Source: Gammaproteobacteria bacterium (GTDB lineage Bacteria > Pseudomonadota > Gammaproteobacteria > JAADHS01). From it: a stretch of 33,232 nt of DNA. The position numbers were made by a program, and so were the translations under genes. Within the stretch, counting starts at the first letter, position 1; each line of letters opens with the position of its first letter. Where the stretch lies: the NCBI GenBank assembly GCA_013151745.1, contig JAADHS010000158.1, positions 1 through 33,232 of the forward strand, in the 5' to 3' direction. This document shows, piece by piece, positions 23,747-32,403 of the stretch. The notes below the pieces were generated by a model, which worked only from the letters and a program-made list of their open reading frames with translations, made no database searches and was not told the DNA's origin.

Positions 23747-24784
23747 ATGGACAGGGTTCGCGCACAATCTCAATTTGCTGTACAGGCTTATTCTCTGGTT
23801 GAAGCATTGCAACTCAGATTCGTAACGCAGCTCAATAATATCAGCGATGAACTGGGCAAGAGCCAAAACTTTATGCCCACGGAGTGGTTTCGTGATTCAG
23901 GCATACACGGGGGAGGTATTCGTTTTGGCGCGACAGATGCAAGTCTGTTCAATCGTGCCTCGGTTAATGTATCGCAGGTACAATATGACGACGATGACAG
24001 TAAAAGCCTGGCTTCTGCCTCCGCAATATCAACTATAATTCACCCTCAAAACCCGTTGGCACCTTCGGTTCATATTCACCTTAGCTGGACAGAATTAAAA
24101 GGTGGAAAAGGCTATTGGCGAATGATGGCCGACTTGAATCCAGCGATTGAAAACGCCGCAGATAAAATTCAATACGCGCAGCAACTGGAGCAATCCGCTC
24201 CCGAACAATATGCGGAAGCATCGGCGCAAGGGGATCGATATTTTTTCATTCCAGCATTAAATCGCCATCGGGGTGTCACGCATTTTTATCTGGAAAACTA
24301 TTCCACGGGAGATTTTTGTGCGGATATGGCCTTGGCAACACGTGTCGGTGAAATCGCTATTGATGCTTACTGCGATATTTTGTCCTCGGCACTCACAACG
24401 CGCACGACACCCAGCGAGTCAAATTACCAGCAACAATTAGATTACCATACACTTTATTTTTTTCAGGTGCTCACACTTGATCGAGGTACCACTTCAGGTT
24501 TATTAGTACATAATCAAAATGACGTCGGCATTTTGGGCTCACTCCCAGCGCAAGTTAACCGGGATTTGTTGATTTCCTGGCGAGACAAGATGCAGACACC
24601 ACAAGATTTATTGTTGGATGGCATTGTTGGTTGCCTGCCTGAAACAACAATTTGCACTATAGACGATGAAACCAAGCAAGCGTTGGCGGATGCAATCCGG
24701 TATCATTATCAAAACAACCCGGCTGCGCTGGATATGCAAGCGACAGGAAATTCAGTGCCCACTACGGTTGATAATCATAAATAA
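23747..24784 (+). CDS. Divergent coproporphyrinogen III oxidase (HemF)-like protein
   Basis: The protein (345 aa) is homologous to oxygen-dependent coproporphyrinogen oxidase but strongly diverged. Matching parts are W-F-R-x-x-G-x-x-GGGI near residues 47-58, FNRASVNVSQV, SAISTIIHPQNPLAPSVHIHLSW (containing the conserved histidines), and the C-terminal LDRGTTSGLLVHNQNDVGILGSLP. The WWFGGG-DLTP loop of HemF is replaced by GYWRMMADLNP, and the RGIGGxFFDDL block has become RGVTHFYLENY. Activity as a standard HemF is therefore doubtful; it could be a paralogue with another tetrapyrrole role. It starts 23 bp after recQ, probably in the same operon. Its 3' end overlaps the convergent histidine-kinase gene by 10 bp. 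Confidence 0.75.
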   Translation: MDRVRAQSQFAVQAYSLVEALQLRFVTQLNNISDELGKSQNFMPTEWFRDSGIHGGGIRFGATDASLFNRASVNVSQVQYDDDDSKSLASASAISTIIHPQNPLAPSVHIHLSWTELKGGKGYWRMMADLNPAIENAADKIQYAQQLEQSAPEQYAEASAQGDRYFFIPALNRHRGVTHFYLENYSTGDFCADMALATRVGEIAIDAYCDILSSALTTRTTPSESNYQQQLDYHTLYFFQVLTLDRGTTSGLLVHNQNDVGILGSLPAQVNRDLLISWRDKMQTPQDLLLDGIVGCLPETTICTIDDETKQALADAIRYHYQNNPAALDMQATGNSVPTTVDNHK

Positions 24785-26937
24785 GGAAAGGTGACGCAAA
24801 AGCAAACGCCTTTGGGTTGAGTCACGTTGTGGGCAGAGACCGTGGCGCGATGATGTTGGGCAATTAAACGAACGACATAAAGTCCCAATCCTAAATGAGG
24901 CTCTTTACTGCCTTGTTGACGAACGGAAACCATTGAGTTAAAAAGATCATGTTTCATGTTGTCCGGAAGGTGAGGGCCTTGATTGAATACACTCAGCTCA
25001 ATTCCCCCTTCTTTGTGTGAGAGCGCTATGGTTATAGGGGTGTTCGTAGCGGAAAAATCGATGGCATTGCTTATGAGTTTATCCAATAATTGCGCGATAA
25101 GGTCGGGGGTGCCTTTGATATTAAGTGTCTTTGTTGAGATTGATAATGTTTCCGAAAAAACAATAACGTTATTGTTGTAGGCCAGTTGATATCCTGATAC
25201 ACAGCTTTTGATAAGAGGTGATAATTCGAAAATACTAAATTTTTCTTGCTGTAAGGTTTGTTCCAGTCTCGTTGCTTCGCTCATTCGGGTTAGTATTATG
25301 CTCAGGCGTTCCAGACCTTTTTTGGCGCGATCAACATAAAGAGCGGCTTCTGTTGCTTCCTCTGCCTGATCAAGATTATCCAGAGAAGAGCGTATGATGG
25401 CAATCGGGGTGCGCAATTCATGCGATAGTTTGCTGGACATACTTTCCAGATATTGGTTGTATTCATTTAATCGCTTCAAAATGTCAGTAAAGCTAACGGC
25501 AAGATCACCAATTTCATCACTGGCGGAGGTATAGGTGAGAGTGCTTTTAATCTGTCCATCAGGACTGATGGCCTGCTCAGTTTCATCTCGGAGTTTTTTA
25601 ATGCGATAGGACAGTCGAGCGGCAATGAGTAACAGCACGGTTGCGGCGGTGATAAAGGTCAATAAACTTAAATTAACTACAATTTCCATCGCCCGGTTTT
25701 GCAATAAAACAGTACGATGACTGGTCTCTTCAATCGCAACGGCGCCAATGATTTTGCCCTGACTCCATACTGGATACGAGGCCATTAATATATTGGTGTT
25801 TTTATCTTGAGTACGGCGCCACTGGGTAGAGGGTGTACCTTGTAAGGTATTTGTGATTTCCTGGTTTTCCAGCTTCGATACGGTTGACAATACGTCGTTA
25901 AAAAATTGACCCGGTTGTGGTAACAGTAACGTGTAAAAAATATTTTTAAGGTTGTTGAAAAATGATTGTTGAGTTCTTTTTTCAAGCTCATTTATCGGGT
26001 CTGAAGGAGTATGATGGCCTTCAAGTTGCCCGGTTAGCGCGACAACTCTGCGGTGGTGATCAATTACCCAGGTGCGTGAAGAGGGGGTGTCCAGGCGCTG
26101 TAGTAGTGATTCAAGATCAGGAGACGGAATGACAATCGAGCTGAGTGAAACCGATTTAGTCTTGTTGGCATCCAAAGTCGCATAGTTTATGTCATGCGAA
26201 TCTTGATCTATATCGCTGATGATGATGCCCAGGCGGTGACCCATTTCAGCAATTGGAATTTCAATCTCGATATTATAACCTGTTGCCGTTTCATGCCACA
26301 CGGAATGAATGTTGAGTGCGTTGGACTCTAAGACGTGGAATTGATCTTTGGACCACGTGACTTGACGTGCCTGGACGCGGCCGGGTGCCGCAGTGGTAAT
26401 ACGGTATTTTTCAATTTTTCCATTAGGTCGCTCTAAAATGAGTGTTAAAGCATCGCTATTATTGAGTGATTGATCTTCGTAAGGGCGATAGATGACCTGA
26501 TCATCTTTGATCTCAAAATACAAGTAGAGCGCATCCTGATCACTGCCAATCCAAAAGCGGGCATCCAGCGTGGTTTGTACAGGCTCAGGTCGTGATGTCT
26601 CATTGAGATGTGTGAACAGGTTATGGCTTTTTTCTGGATAGGGGTGCCATTCTTCGCCGTAACCATCAAGAGTGATCGGCAGGCTATGCGGTCGCACATA
26701 CAAATGGTGAGCATCAGGGTGAGCAGAAGACGTACTGATAGTGAAAAGTTCGGGGCGCTCATGTAAGGTTGCGGCAACCATTTGCGCACGAGTTAACAGA
26801 GTCTGTTCTTGATTATCTCGAAGATACTCAGACATTTTTTGTATCTGTTGATAGCCGAAAAAAGGAATGAGCAACAGGCTTAGCGAGGCGAGAAATAGTT
26901 TTTTTCCAATACTAAAAGAAGGGGAGCGACTCTGCAT
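24775..26937 (-). CDS. pdsS: PdsS-like sensor histidine kinase with CBM9/DOMON-like sensor domain
   Basis: The protein (720 aa) starts with a membrane helix (LFLASLSLLLIPFFGYQQI). A large periplasmic region contains a CBM9/DOMON-type beta-sandwich (about 85-260: SLPITLDGYGEEW, RFWIGSDQDALYLYFEIKDDQVIYR, SVWHETATGYNIEIEIPIAEMGHRLG). A second membrane helix near 425 leads into HAMP, then HisKA with the phosphorylated His506 in KLSHELRTPIAIIR, and HATPase_c (LLDKLISNAIDFSATN; GLGLYVVRLIA). Domain order, length and motifs match the 'proteobacterial dedicated sortase system' histidine kinase family as I remember it (TIGR03785). It follows the response regulator by 2 bp. No sortase or LPXTG substrate is encoded in this window. 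The stop overlaps the hemF-like gene. Confidence 0.82.
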   Translation of the reverse strand: MQSRSPSFSIGKKLFLASLSLLLIPFFGYQQIQKMSEYLRDNQEQTLLTRAQMVAATLHERPELFTISTSSAHPDAHHLYVRPHSLPITLDGYGEEWHPYPEKSHNLFTHLNETSRPEPVQTTLDARFWIGSDQDALYLYFEIKDDQVIYRPYEDQSLNNSDALTLILERPNGKIEKYRITTAAPGRVQARQVTWSKDQFHVLESNALNIHSVWHETATGYNIEIEIPIAEMGHRLGIIISDIDQDSHDINYATLDANKTKSVSLSSIVIPSPDLESLLQRLDTPSSRTWVIDHHRRVVALTGQLEGHHTPSDPINELEKRTQQSFFNNLKNIFYTLLLPQPGQFFNDVLSTVSKLENQEITNTLQGTPSTQWRRTQDKNTNILMASYPVWSQGKIIGAVAIEETSHRTVLLQNRAMEIVVNLSLLTFITAATVLLLIAARLSYRIKKLRDETEQAISPDGQIKSTLTYTSASDEIGDLAVSFTDILKRLNEYNQYLESMSSKLSHELRTPIAIIRSSLDNLDQAEEATEAALYVDRAKKGLERLSIILTRMSEATRLEQTLQQEKFSIFELSPLIKSCVSGYQLAYNNNVIVFSETLSISTKTLNIKGTPDLIAQLLDKLISNAIDFSATNTPITIALSHKEGGIELSVFNQGPHLPDNMKHDLFNSMVSVRQQGSKEPHLGLGLYVVRLIAQHHRATVSAHNVTQPKGVCFCVTFPYL

Positions 26938-26939
26938 AT

Positions 26940-27638
26940 TTAATGATGCAGCCAGCGATAGCCCATGCCATAAACTGTTGTTATCGCGGTGAAACTGGAG
27001 TCTATTGCTAAAAATTTGTTTCTGATGCGCTTGATGTGGGAAGTGATGGTCGCATCGTCGACGACAATTTTAGCATCTTGCATCAGTTGCTCGCGGCTGC
27101 GCACGTGTCCTGGGTAACGAACCAAAGCATAAATCATCCAGAACTCGGTCAGGGTCAGTTCTATTTCCTGTTGCTGCCATTTCACTGAGAAACGATTTTT
27201 ATCCAGTTCAAGCTCGCCTCTATGCAGTATTTCGTTATTGAGGTCGGGCGTTTGATAAGCATCCAGGCGGCGAAAAAAAGCACTTACCCTGGCGCAGAGA
27301 TTCGGTATGCTGACTTCTTTGCTGAGGTAGTCGTCCGCACCCAGTCGTAAACCTGAGATGGTATCGAGGTCGCTGTCTCGTGCGGTAAGAAAAATAAGAA
27401 TCAGTGTTGCCGACTGTGCTCGCAGTGTTCGGCAAAGCTCGAAGCCGCCATCCGGTTCATCTTCAAGGCCGATATCTAATAGAACCAGGTCAGGTAAATT
27501 TTGCTTAAAGGCCAGCATCGCGGTCTGTCTGTTGGCGTAAAGTTGCACTTTAAAACCCTGTTTTTTTAAGGCATCTAAGTAATTAGCACCAATGATCGGG
27601 TCATCTTCAACTATCGCTATTTCTTTGCTCACATTCAT
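26940..27638 (-). CDS. pdsR: PdsR-like OmpR-family response regulator
   Basis: The protein (232 aa) has a receiver domain with acidic pocket Glu11-Asp12-Asp13, the phosphorylated Asp55 in LVLLDIG, Thr in FLTARDSD and the conserved Lys in YLSKEV. An OmpR/PhoB-type winged helix follows (about 135-230: LELDKNRFSVKWQQQEIELTLTEFWMI... DDATITSHIKRIRNKF ... TTVYGMGYRW). The phrases IDxGFELCR, FLTARDSDxDTxSGLRLGADDYL and VDDxTITSHIKRIRxKF match the response regulator of the dedicated-sortase system (TIGR03787) as remembered. The ATG at 27638 is used; a GTG two codons later has better spacing to GAG. The kinase gene follows by 2 bp. Confidence 0.88.
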   Translation of the reverse strand: MNVSKEIAIVEDDPIIGANYLDALKKQGFKVQLYANRQTAMLAFKQNLPDLVLLDIGLEDEPDGGFELCRTLRAQSATLILIFLTARDSDLDTISGLRLGADDYLSKEVSIPNLCARVSAFFRRLDAYQTPDLNNEILHRGELELDKNRFSVKWQQQEIELTLTEFWMIYALVRYPGHVRSREQLMQDAKIVVDDATITSHIKRIRNKFLAIDSSFTAITTVYGMGYRWLHH

Positions 27639-27674
27639 TCTCAGGTGTTTATTCGTAACCCTAACATACCTTAC

Positions 27675-27757
27675 GGAATGGAAATTAAATAACTTTTACA
27701 ATTGGCATCTCAGATTCAGCCCGTCTTCCTACACCCTCAACGACTAACGCCATGGGT
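27675..27757. repeat. degraded hybrid of A-type and B-type repeat ends
   Basis: 27675-27709 resembles the left end of repeat A (gaaattaaataacttttac, then ttggcatct). About 50 bp later, ctaacgccatgggt resembles the inner and outer end of repeats B and C. The two arms do not pair with each other. It lies in the 218-bp gap between the response-regulator gene and the methyltransferase gene. Confidence 0.5.
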
Positions 27758-27763
27758 GCAGAA

Positions 27764-27794
27764 TGGATCATTTTTCAGTTTTTTTAGGTTTAAG
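27764..27794. repeat. left direct repeat flanking the methyltransferase gene
   Basis: tggatca, a T-rich stretch with cagttttttt, then aggtttaag. A closely similar segment occurs in the same orientation at 28705-28733, on the other side of the gene. Confidence 0.45.
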
Positions 27795-27856
27795 CGTTTG
27801 CTCGATCTCCCTGCCGTCGCCTATACTTCGACTTTAAACCCAAGACTATAATTATT

Positions 27857-28696
27857 ATGGCTAAAAGAAAACCAAAAAATAAAGGGAAAAAACTGCTTGT
27901 TAAGGCGAGCAGGGCAGAGACGGCGGATCGTCATGTTTTATATGAAAACTCGGTACAAAATACGGAAACCGAATACGAGTTTATTGATGATATTTTTCGA
28001 AAGCTGCGCAAGCGCAAGGCGTTAACTTTACGCGAAGATTTTTGTGGTACTGCGAGCATGTGTTGCGAATGGGTGCGGCAGCGGCGAAAAAACAAGGCCT
28101 TTGGTGTTGATCTGAATGAGGAAGTCTTGGCGTGGGGGAAGCTTAATAATGTAGACAAATTAAAGCCCGCTCAACAGCAACGAGTAGAGCTTACCCAGGG
28201 CGATGTGATGCGTGTCAAGATGGATCCTGTCGATGTCACCATCGCGATGAATTTTAGCTACCAGATTTTTAAAACCAGGGTACTCTTACGTAAATATTTC
28301 AAACGTGCACATGCCAGTTTGGTGGATGATGGGCTATTTATTCTTGATGTTTTTGGCGGCTACGAAGCTTACCAGGAGCTTGAAGAAGAAACCGAACACG
28401 ATCATTTTACTTATATTTGGGATCAAGCCAAATACAACCCGGTGAATGGCGATCTAACGTGTCATATTCATTTCTCTTTTCCTGATCAATCCAGAATGGA
28501 AGAGGCGTTCACCTACGAGTGGCGGTTGTGGACCTTACCTGAATTACAAGAGCTGCTTGTTGAGGCCGGTTTCAGTAAAATAACTCTGTATTGTCAGGAG
28601 TTTGATGACGATGCTGAACCTGTCGGTGGTTTTTTGCCTGTCACCGTAATGGATGCTGATGCGGGATGGATTGCATTTATTGTTGCTGAAAAATGA
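27857..28696 (+). CDS. Class I SAM-dependent methyltransferase
   Basis: The protein (279 aa) begins with a Lys/Arg-rich tail (MAKRKPKNKGKKLLVK), possibly for nucleic-acid or ribosome contact. It then has a Rossmann-like methyltransferase core. Motif I is atypical (LREDFCGTASMCCEWV, with FCGTA in place of GxGxG), followed by the acidic end of strand 2 in AFGVDLNEEVLAWG, QGDVMRV, and DVTIAMNFSYQIFKTRVLLRKYFKRAHASLVDDGLFILDVFGG. The substrate is unknown; small-molecule, rRNA and protein targets are all possible. A direct repeat lies on both sides, and the gene is not part of the gmk operon by strand spacing alone (68 bp to the gmk start). Confidence 0.8.
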   Translation: MAKRKPKNKGKKLLVKASRAETADRHVLYENSVQNTETEYEFIDDIFRKLRKRKALTLREDFCGTASMCCEWVRQRRKNKAFGVDLNEEVLAWGKLNNVDKLKPAQQQRVELTQGDVMRVKMDPVDVTIAMNFSYQIFKTRVLLRKYFKRAHASLVDDGLFILDVFGGYEAYQELEEETEHDHFTYIWDQAKYNPVNGDLTCHIHFSFPDQSRMEEAFTYEWRLWTLPELQELLVEAGFSKITLYCQEFDDDAEPVGGFLPVTVMDADAGWIAFIVAEK

Positions 28697-28704
28697 TAGC
28701 GCCG

Positions 28705-28733
28705 TGGATCAACTGCGTTTTTTAGGTTTAAAG
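28705..28733. repeat. right direct repeat flanking the methyltransferase gene
   Basis: tggatcaactgcgttttttaggtttaaag, matching 27764-27794 apart from a few bases. The ctgcgtttttt part also occurs in the cores of repeats A and B, so it may be a repeat remnant. Confidence 0.45.
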
Positions 28734-28764
28734 GTCTGGGCGCGTGAATAAACAGGATAACAAG

Positions 28765-29373
28765 ATGAAGGGAACTTTATATGTGATTGCTGCCGCTTCA
28801 GGGGCAGGTAAAACTTCGTTGGTGACAAAATTAGTGACGGAAGTGGCGGGTTTACGGGCTTCAGTGTCTCATACTACTCGACCAAAACGCCCTGGCGAGC
28901 GGGATGGCGAAAGCTATCATTTTGTAAGGCCTGAAGTTTTTGAACAGATGATTGCAGATGATTGCTTTCTTGAATATGCGCAAGTATTTGACCGTTGTTA
29001 TGGCACATCCAAAGCCTGGGTGGCATCCCAGCTTGCTGAGGGTACAGATGTTATTTTGGAAATTGATTGGCAGGGCGCGCTGCAAATTACTTCGATGATG
29101 CCTTGTATCACGATCTTTATTTTACCGCCTTCTGTTGCTGAATTAGAGCGTCGTTTGCGTGGGCGAGGACAGGATAGCGAAGCCATTATTAACCGTAGAA
29201 TGCATGATGCTATTGCTGATATGAAACACTTTGATACCTTTAACTACTTGGTTATTAATGATGTTTTTGCTGTTGCCTTGCGCGAGCTGCGTACGATCGT
29301 GGAAGCGCAACGTTTGCTGACCTCGCATCGTCGTCATGTCTATGCGAGTTTAATCCAAAAGTTGCTTAATTAA
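28765..29373 (+). CDS. gmk: Guanylate kinase
   Basis: The protein (202 aa; Escherichia coli 207) phosphorylates GMP and dGMP to the diphosphates. It has the P-loop ASGAGKTSLV near the start. The GMP-binding region follows with SVSHTTRPKRPGERDGESYHFV, EYAQVFDRCYGTSK, DVILEIDWQGALQI, IFILPPSVAELERRLRGRGQDSEAIINRRM and FNYLVINDVF, a complete guanylate-kinase signature. The ATG at 28765 has AGGA at 7 bp; a GTG at 28744 would add seven residues but has no site. It heads the gmk-rpoZ-spoT-ridA-recG block. Confidence 0.97.
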   Translation: MKGTLYVIAAASGAGKTSLVTKLVTEVAGLRASVSHTTRPKRPGERDGESYHFVRPEVFEQMIADDCFLEYAQVFDRCYGTSKAWVASQLAEGTDVILEIDWQGALQITSMMPCITIFILPPSVAELERRLRGRGQDSEAIINRRMHDAIADMKHFDTFNYLVINDVFAVALRELRTIVEAQRLLTSHRRHVYASLIQKLLN

Positions 29374-29427
29374 CAGTAATTTATTATCATTGGCAGTCAG
29401 GTTTTTGATATATTGAGGAGAGAGTAA

Positions 29428-29694
29428 ATGGCTCGTGTTACCGTTGAAGATTGTTTGGATCATGTTGAAAATCGTTTTCAATTGGTTTTAGTTGCGTCAA
29501 AGCGTGCGCGTCAAATTGCGCATGGAAACGAGCCTATGGTGGACTGGGAAAATGACAAGCCTACCGTTGTCGCGCTACGTGAAATTGAAGAAGGTTTAGT
29601 TGGACCCTCCATTCTGGATGAAGTCAATGCTAAAGAACATGCTGGCGAAAGTATTGTTGCAGAGGAAGAGCTTCAGCCCAAAGAAGGGGGTTGA
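29428..29694 (+). CDS. rpoZ: RNA polymerase omega subunit
   Basis: The protein (88 aa) is the small subunit that helps fold and assemble beta-prime. The omega motifs are [33 protein letters not shown] (the usual N-terminal helix pair) and [15 protein letters not shown]. The C-terminal tail is acidic and variable, as usual. GAGGAGAGAG precedes the ATG, a strong ribosome binding site. It lies between gmk (54 bp upstream) and spoT. Confidence 0.97.
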   Translation: MARVTVEDCLDHVENRFQLVLVASKRARQIAHGNEPMVDWENDKPTVVALREIEEGLVGPSILDEVNAKEHAGESIVAEEELQPKEGG

Positions 29695-29712
29695 ATTTAC
29701 TGAGCTTTTGCC

Positions 29713-31977
29713 TTGAATACAACGGAGATTATTCCTGATCCCTTCGATGAAAATGCGAGCGCAGACTCGACCGATGATTTAGCCGAAGAGTTGTGCGTGA
29801 TTCTGGCTCAGTATCTGGATGCTGAGTTGATTTCCTTGATTCGTAAAGCCTACTTATACGGTGCCGAAGCGCATGCGGGGCAAACGCGCGCTACGGGTGA
29901 ACCCTATATTAGCCACCCCTTGGCCGCAGCGGTTATTCTCGCCAAAATGCGCCTCGACTATCAGACCATTATTGCCGCTATTCTGCATGACGTCATAGAA
30001 GATACTAGCCGAACTAAAGCGCAGATCGCGGAAGCTTTTGGTGAAGAAGTCGCTGGGTTGGTTGATGGCGTAAGCAAATTGACGCAGGTGCAATTTGAAA
30101 GCAGGGCGGAGGCGCAAGCAGAAAACTTTCAAAAAATGATGTTGGCTATGGTGCGAGATATACGCGTTATTCTCGTTAAATTAGCAGATCGTATCCACAA
30201 CATGCGCACCCTGGGTGCCATGCCATTCGAAAAACGACGTCGTATTGCGCGGGAAACTCTGGATATTTATGTCCCTATTGCGCACCGTTTAGGTATTAAT
30301 ACATTTTGTTTGGAATTAGAAGAGCTCGGTTTTGCAACCTTATACCCTTCTCGGCATCGTGTTTTATCTGATGCAGTTAAACGCTCAGGTGGCAATCAAG
30401 ATGAAATTTTACAGCATATTGGACAATCAATATCTGAACGATTGAATTCTGAAAAGCTGTCTAATCATGTCGTGGGCAGAGAAAAACATTTATATAGTTT
30501 GTATCAGAAAATGCGGACTAAACAGTTATCATTTTCTGATGTGTTTGATGTCTATGCTTTTCGTATTGTCGTTGATACTGTCGATGCCTGTTATCGTTGC
30601 TTAGGGGTTATTCATCATTTGTACAAGCCGGTTCCCGGAAAATTTAAAGACTATGTGGCTCTGCCCAAATCCAATGGTTATCAGTCATTGCATACCGTCT
30701 TGTTTGGTCCTTATGGTGCGCCGATTGAGGTGCAGATTAGAACTGAAGAAATGGATCGTGTCGCGCATGCGGGTATTGCGGCACACTGGCAGTATAAAAC
30801 GGGAGAACAGCCTTATGGTGCGCACTCAAGAACACGGGAATGGCTCAGTAATTTGTTAGAATTACAGCAAAGTGCGGGTAATTCTTTGGAGTTTATTGAA
30901 AACGTTAAAATTGATTTGTTTCCCGATGTGGTTTACGTGTTTACACCCAAAGGAGAAATCATGGAGCTACCGCGAGGCTCCACGCCTGTTGATTTTGCTT
31001 ATGCGGTACATACGGATGTTGGTAATACCTGTGTGGCGGTGAAAATAGATCGACGTTTAGCACCGCTGAGTACCGCATTGTGGAATGGTAATACGGTGGA
31101 AATTATCACCGCTCCGAGTGCCAGACCTAATCCAGTTTGGTTGAACTTTATTGTCTCAGGTAAAGCTCGAACCAGCGTGCGAAATTATTTAAAAAACTTG
31201 GAAACAGGCGAGGCAATTGTTTTGGGGCAAAGATTATTAGACCAAGCATTGAGTGCTTTTTCTATACCACTTGACACCCTTTCACAGCATCGGGTTAACT
31301 TATTGCTGGAAGAATTTCAAATAGAGAATTTTGATCTCTTGCTTAAAGATATTGGCTTAGGCAATCGCATGGCTTTGTTGGTTGCTCGCCGAATAACCGA
31401 AATAATTCCCGATGTTCCGACCAAAGCCGCCAGCTCCGCTGCGCGACATCGAGCTGCTTTTAAAAATGTATTGGGTCGCTATGTTCCTGATCGTTATGTG
31501 CCCAATTGGCTAAAAGGAGAGCGTCCGGGGGGGCGCCCCTTAGCGATAAAAGGGACGGAAGGGGTGGTTGTCAATTATGCAAAATGTTGTCGGCCCATAC
31601 CAGGGGACCCCGTCGTGGGTTTTGTTAGCACCGGACGGGGCATCGTCATTCATGTCGAAGCCTGTAAAAATGCTGCAGAGCTTAGAAAGCGACCTGATAA
31701 ATGGATTAATGTGCAATGGGAGCCGGGTACGATAGAGGACTATGCTGTTGATGTACGTATTGATGTGAGCAATGAACGGGGTGTTTTGGCGACCGTTGCA
31801 TCGGCTATTTCTGAAATGGGTGCCAATATTGAAAATGTGAATATAGAAGATCGAGATGCCAAGTTTAGTACCTTGAATGTGACGATAATAGTGCGAGACC
31901 GCAAACATTTAGCGACGATTATGCGTCATGTTAAAAATCTGGATCCGGTCTCGAGAATTATACGTACCAAGGGCTGA
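29713..31977 (+). CDS. spoT: Bifunctional (p)ppGpp synthetase/hydrolase SpoT
   Basis: The protein (754 aa; Escherichia coli SpoT 702) makes and degrades (p)ppGpp. The HD hydrolase domain holds EAHAGQTRATGEPYISHPLAAA and ILHDVIEDT. The synthetase domain holds FDVYAFRIVVDTVDACYRCLGVIHHLYKPVPGKFKDYVALPKSNGYQSLHT, with a KFKD motif of the basic RxKD (Rel/SpoT) type. Then come TGS (VYVFTPKGEIMELPRGSTPVDFAYAVHTDVG), the Cys-bearing ZFD-like region (YAKCCRPIPGDPVVG) and a C-terminal ACT domain (VDVRIDVSNERGVLATVASAISEMGANIENV). The HDxxED hydrolase residues are intact. The only start before the first in-frame stop is a TTG at 29713; no ATG occurs until the HD domain, so low-efficiency initiation is likely. 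It lies 18 bp after rpoZ. Confidence 0.95.
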   Translation: MNTTEIIPDPFDENASADSTDDLAEELCVILAQYLDAELISLIRKAYLYGAEAHAGQTRATGEPYISHPLAAAVILAKMRLDYQTIIAAILHDVIEDTSRTKAQIAEAFGEEVAGLVDGVSKLTQVQFESRAEAQAENFQKMMLAMVRDIRVILVKLADRIHNMRTLGAMPFEKRRRIARETLDIYVPIAHRLGINTFCLELEELGFATLYPSRHRVLSDAVKRSGGNQDEILQHIGQSISERLNSEKLSNHVVGREKHLYSLYQKMRTKQLSFSDVFDVYAFRIVVDTVDACYRCLGVIHHLYKPVPGKFKDYVALPKSNGYQSLHTVLFGPYGAPIEVQIRTEEMDRVAHAGIAAHWQYKTGEQPYGAHSRTREWLSNLLELQQSAGNSLEFIENVKIDLFPDVVYVFTPKGEIMELPRGSTPVDFAYAVHTDVGNTCVAVKIDRRLAPLSTALWNGNTVEIITAPSARPNPVWLNFIVSGKARTSVRNYLKNLETGEAIVLGQRLLDQALSAFSIPLDTLSQHRVNLLLEEFQIENFDLLLKDIGLGNRMALLVARRITEIIPDVPTKAASSAARHRAAFKNVLGRYVPDRYVPNWLKGERPGGRPLAIKGTEGVVVNYAKCCRPIPGDPVVGFVSTGRGIVIHVEACKNAAELRKRPDKWINVQWEPGTIEDYAVDVRIDVSNERGVLATVASAISEMGANIENVNIEDRDAKFSTLNVTIIVRDRKHLATIMRHVKNLDPVSRIIRTKG

Positions 31978-32013
31978 GGCAGAATTTTTTAAAAGATAAA
32001 AAGAGAGATTGCT

Positions 32014-32400
32014 ATGGCAAAAAAAATAATTTCAACCGCTAATGCGCCCAAGGCAATAGGCACTTATTCACAAGCGGTAAAAGTAGGGAAAACGGTTTAT
32101 ATGTCGGGTCAAATTCCACTGGATCCGGCAAGCATGGAGTTAGTTGCAGGCGATATGGAAGTGCAGATTCGTCGTGTGTTTGATAATTTGCAAGCGGTTG
32201 CTCATGCTGCGGGAGGCAGTTTGCAAGATATAGTGAAGCTGAATGTGTTTTTAACGGATTTAAGTCATTTTCCGTTAGTCAATCAAGTTATGGCAAGCTA
32301 TTTCACTGAACCTTATCCGGCACGTGCTGCTATTGGCGTGAAGGCTCTGCCTAAAGAGGCGGAAGTAGAAATGGATGCTATTCTTGAGTTAACTGAGTAG
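32014..32400 (+). CDS. ridA: RidA-family reactive-intermediate deaminase
   Basis: The protein (128 aa) hydrolyses reactive enamine/imine intermediates such as 2-aminoacrylate. The signature is intact: [35 protein letters not shown], the conserved Arg in [23 protein letters not shown] that binds the substrate carboxylate, and the subunit-interface Asn in [16 protein letters not shown] site lies 5' of the ATG. It occupies the usual place between spoT and recG. Confidence 0.96.
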   Translation: MAKKIISTANAPKAIGTYSQAVKVGKTVYMSGQIPLDPASMELVAGDMEVQIRRVFDNLQAVAHAAGGSLQDIVKLNVFLTDLSHFPLVNQVMASYFTEPYPARAAIGVKALPKEAEVEMDAILELTE

Positions 32401-32403
32401 TAC

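Noticed and set aside
28697-28743. gcgcc...ggcgc pairing after the methyltransferase stop as a terminator
   Set aside because: The arms are short and far apart, and the T-run lies inside rather than after them; the repeat explanation fits better.
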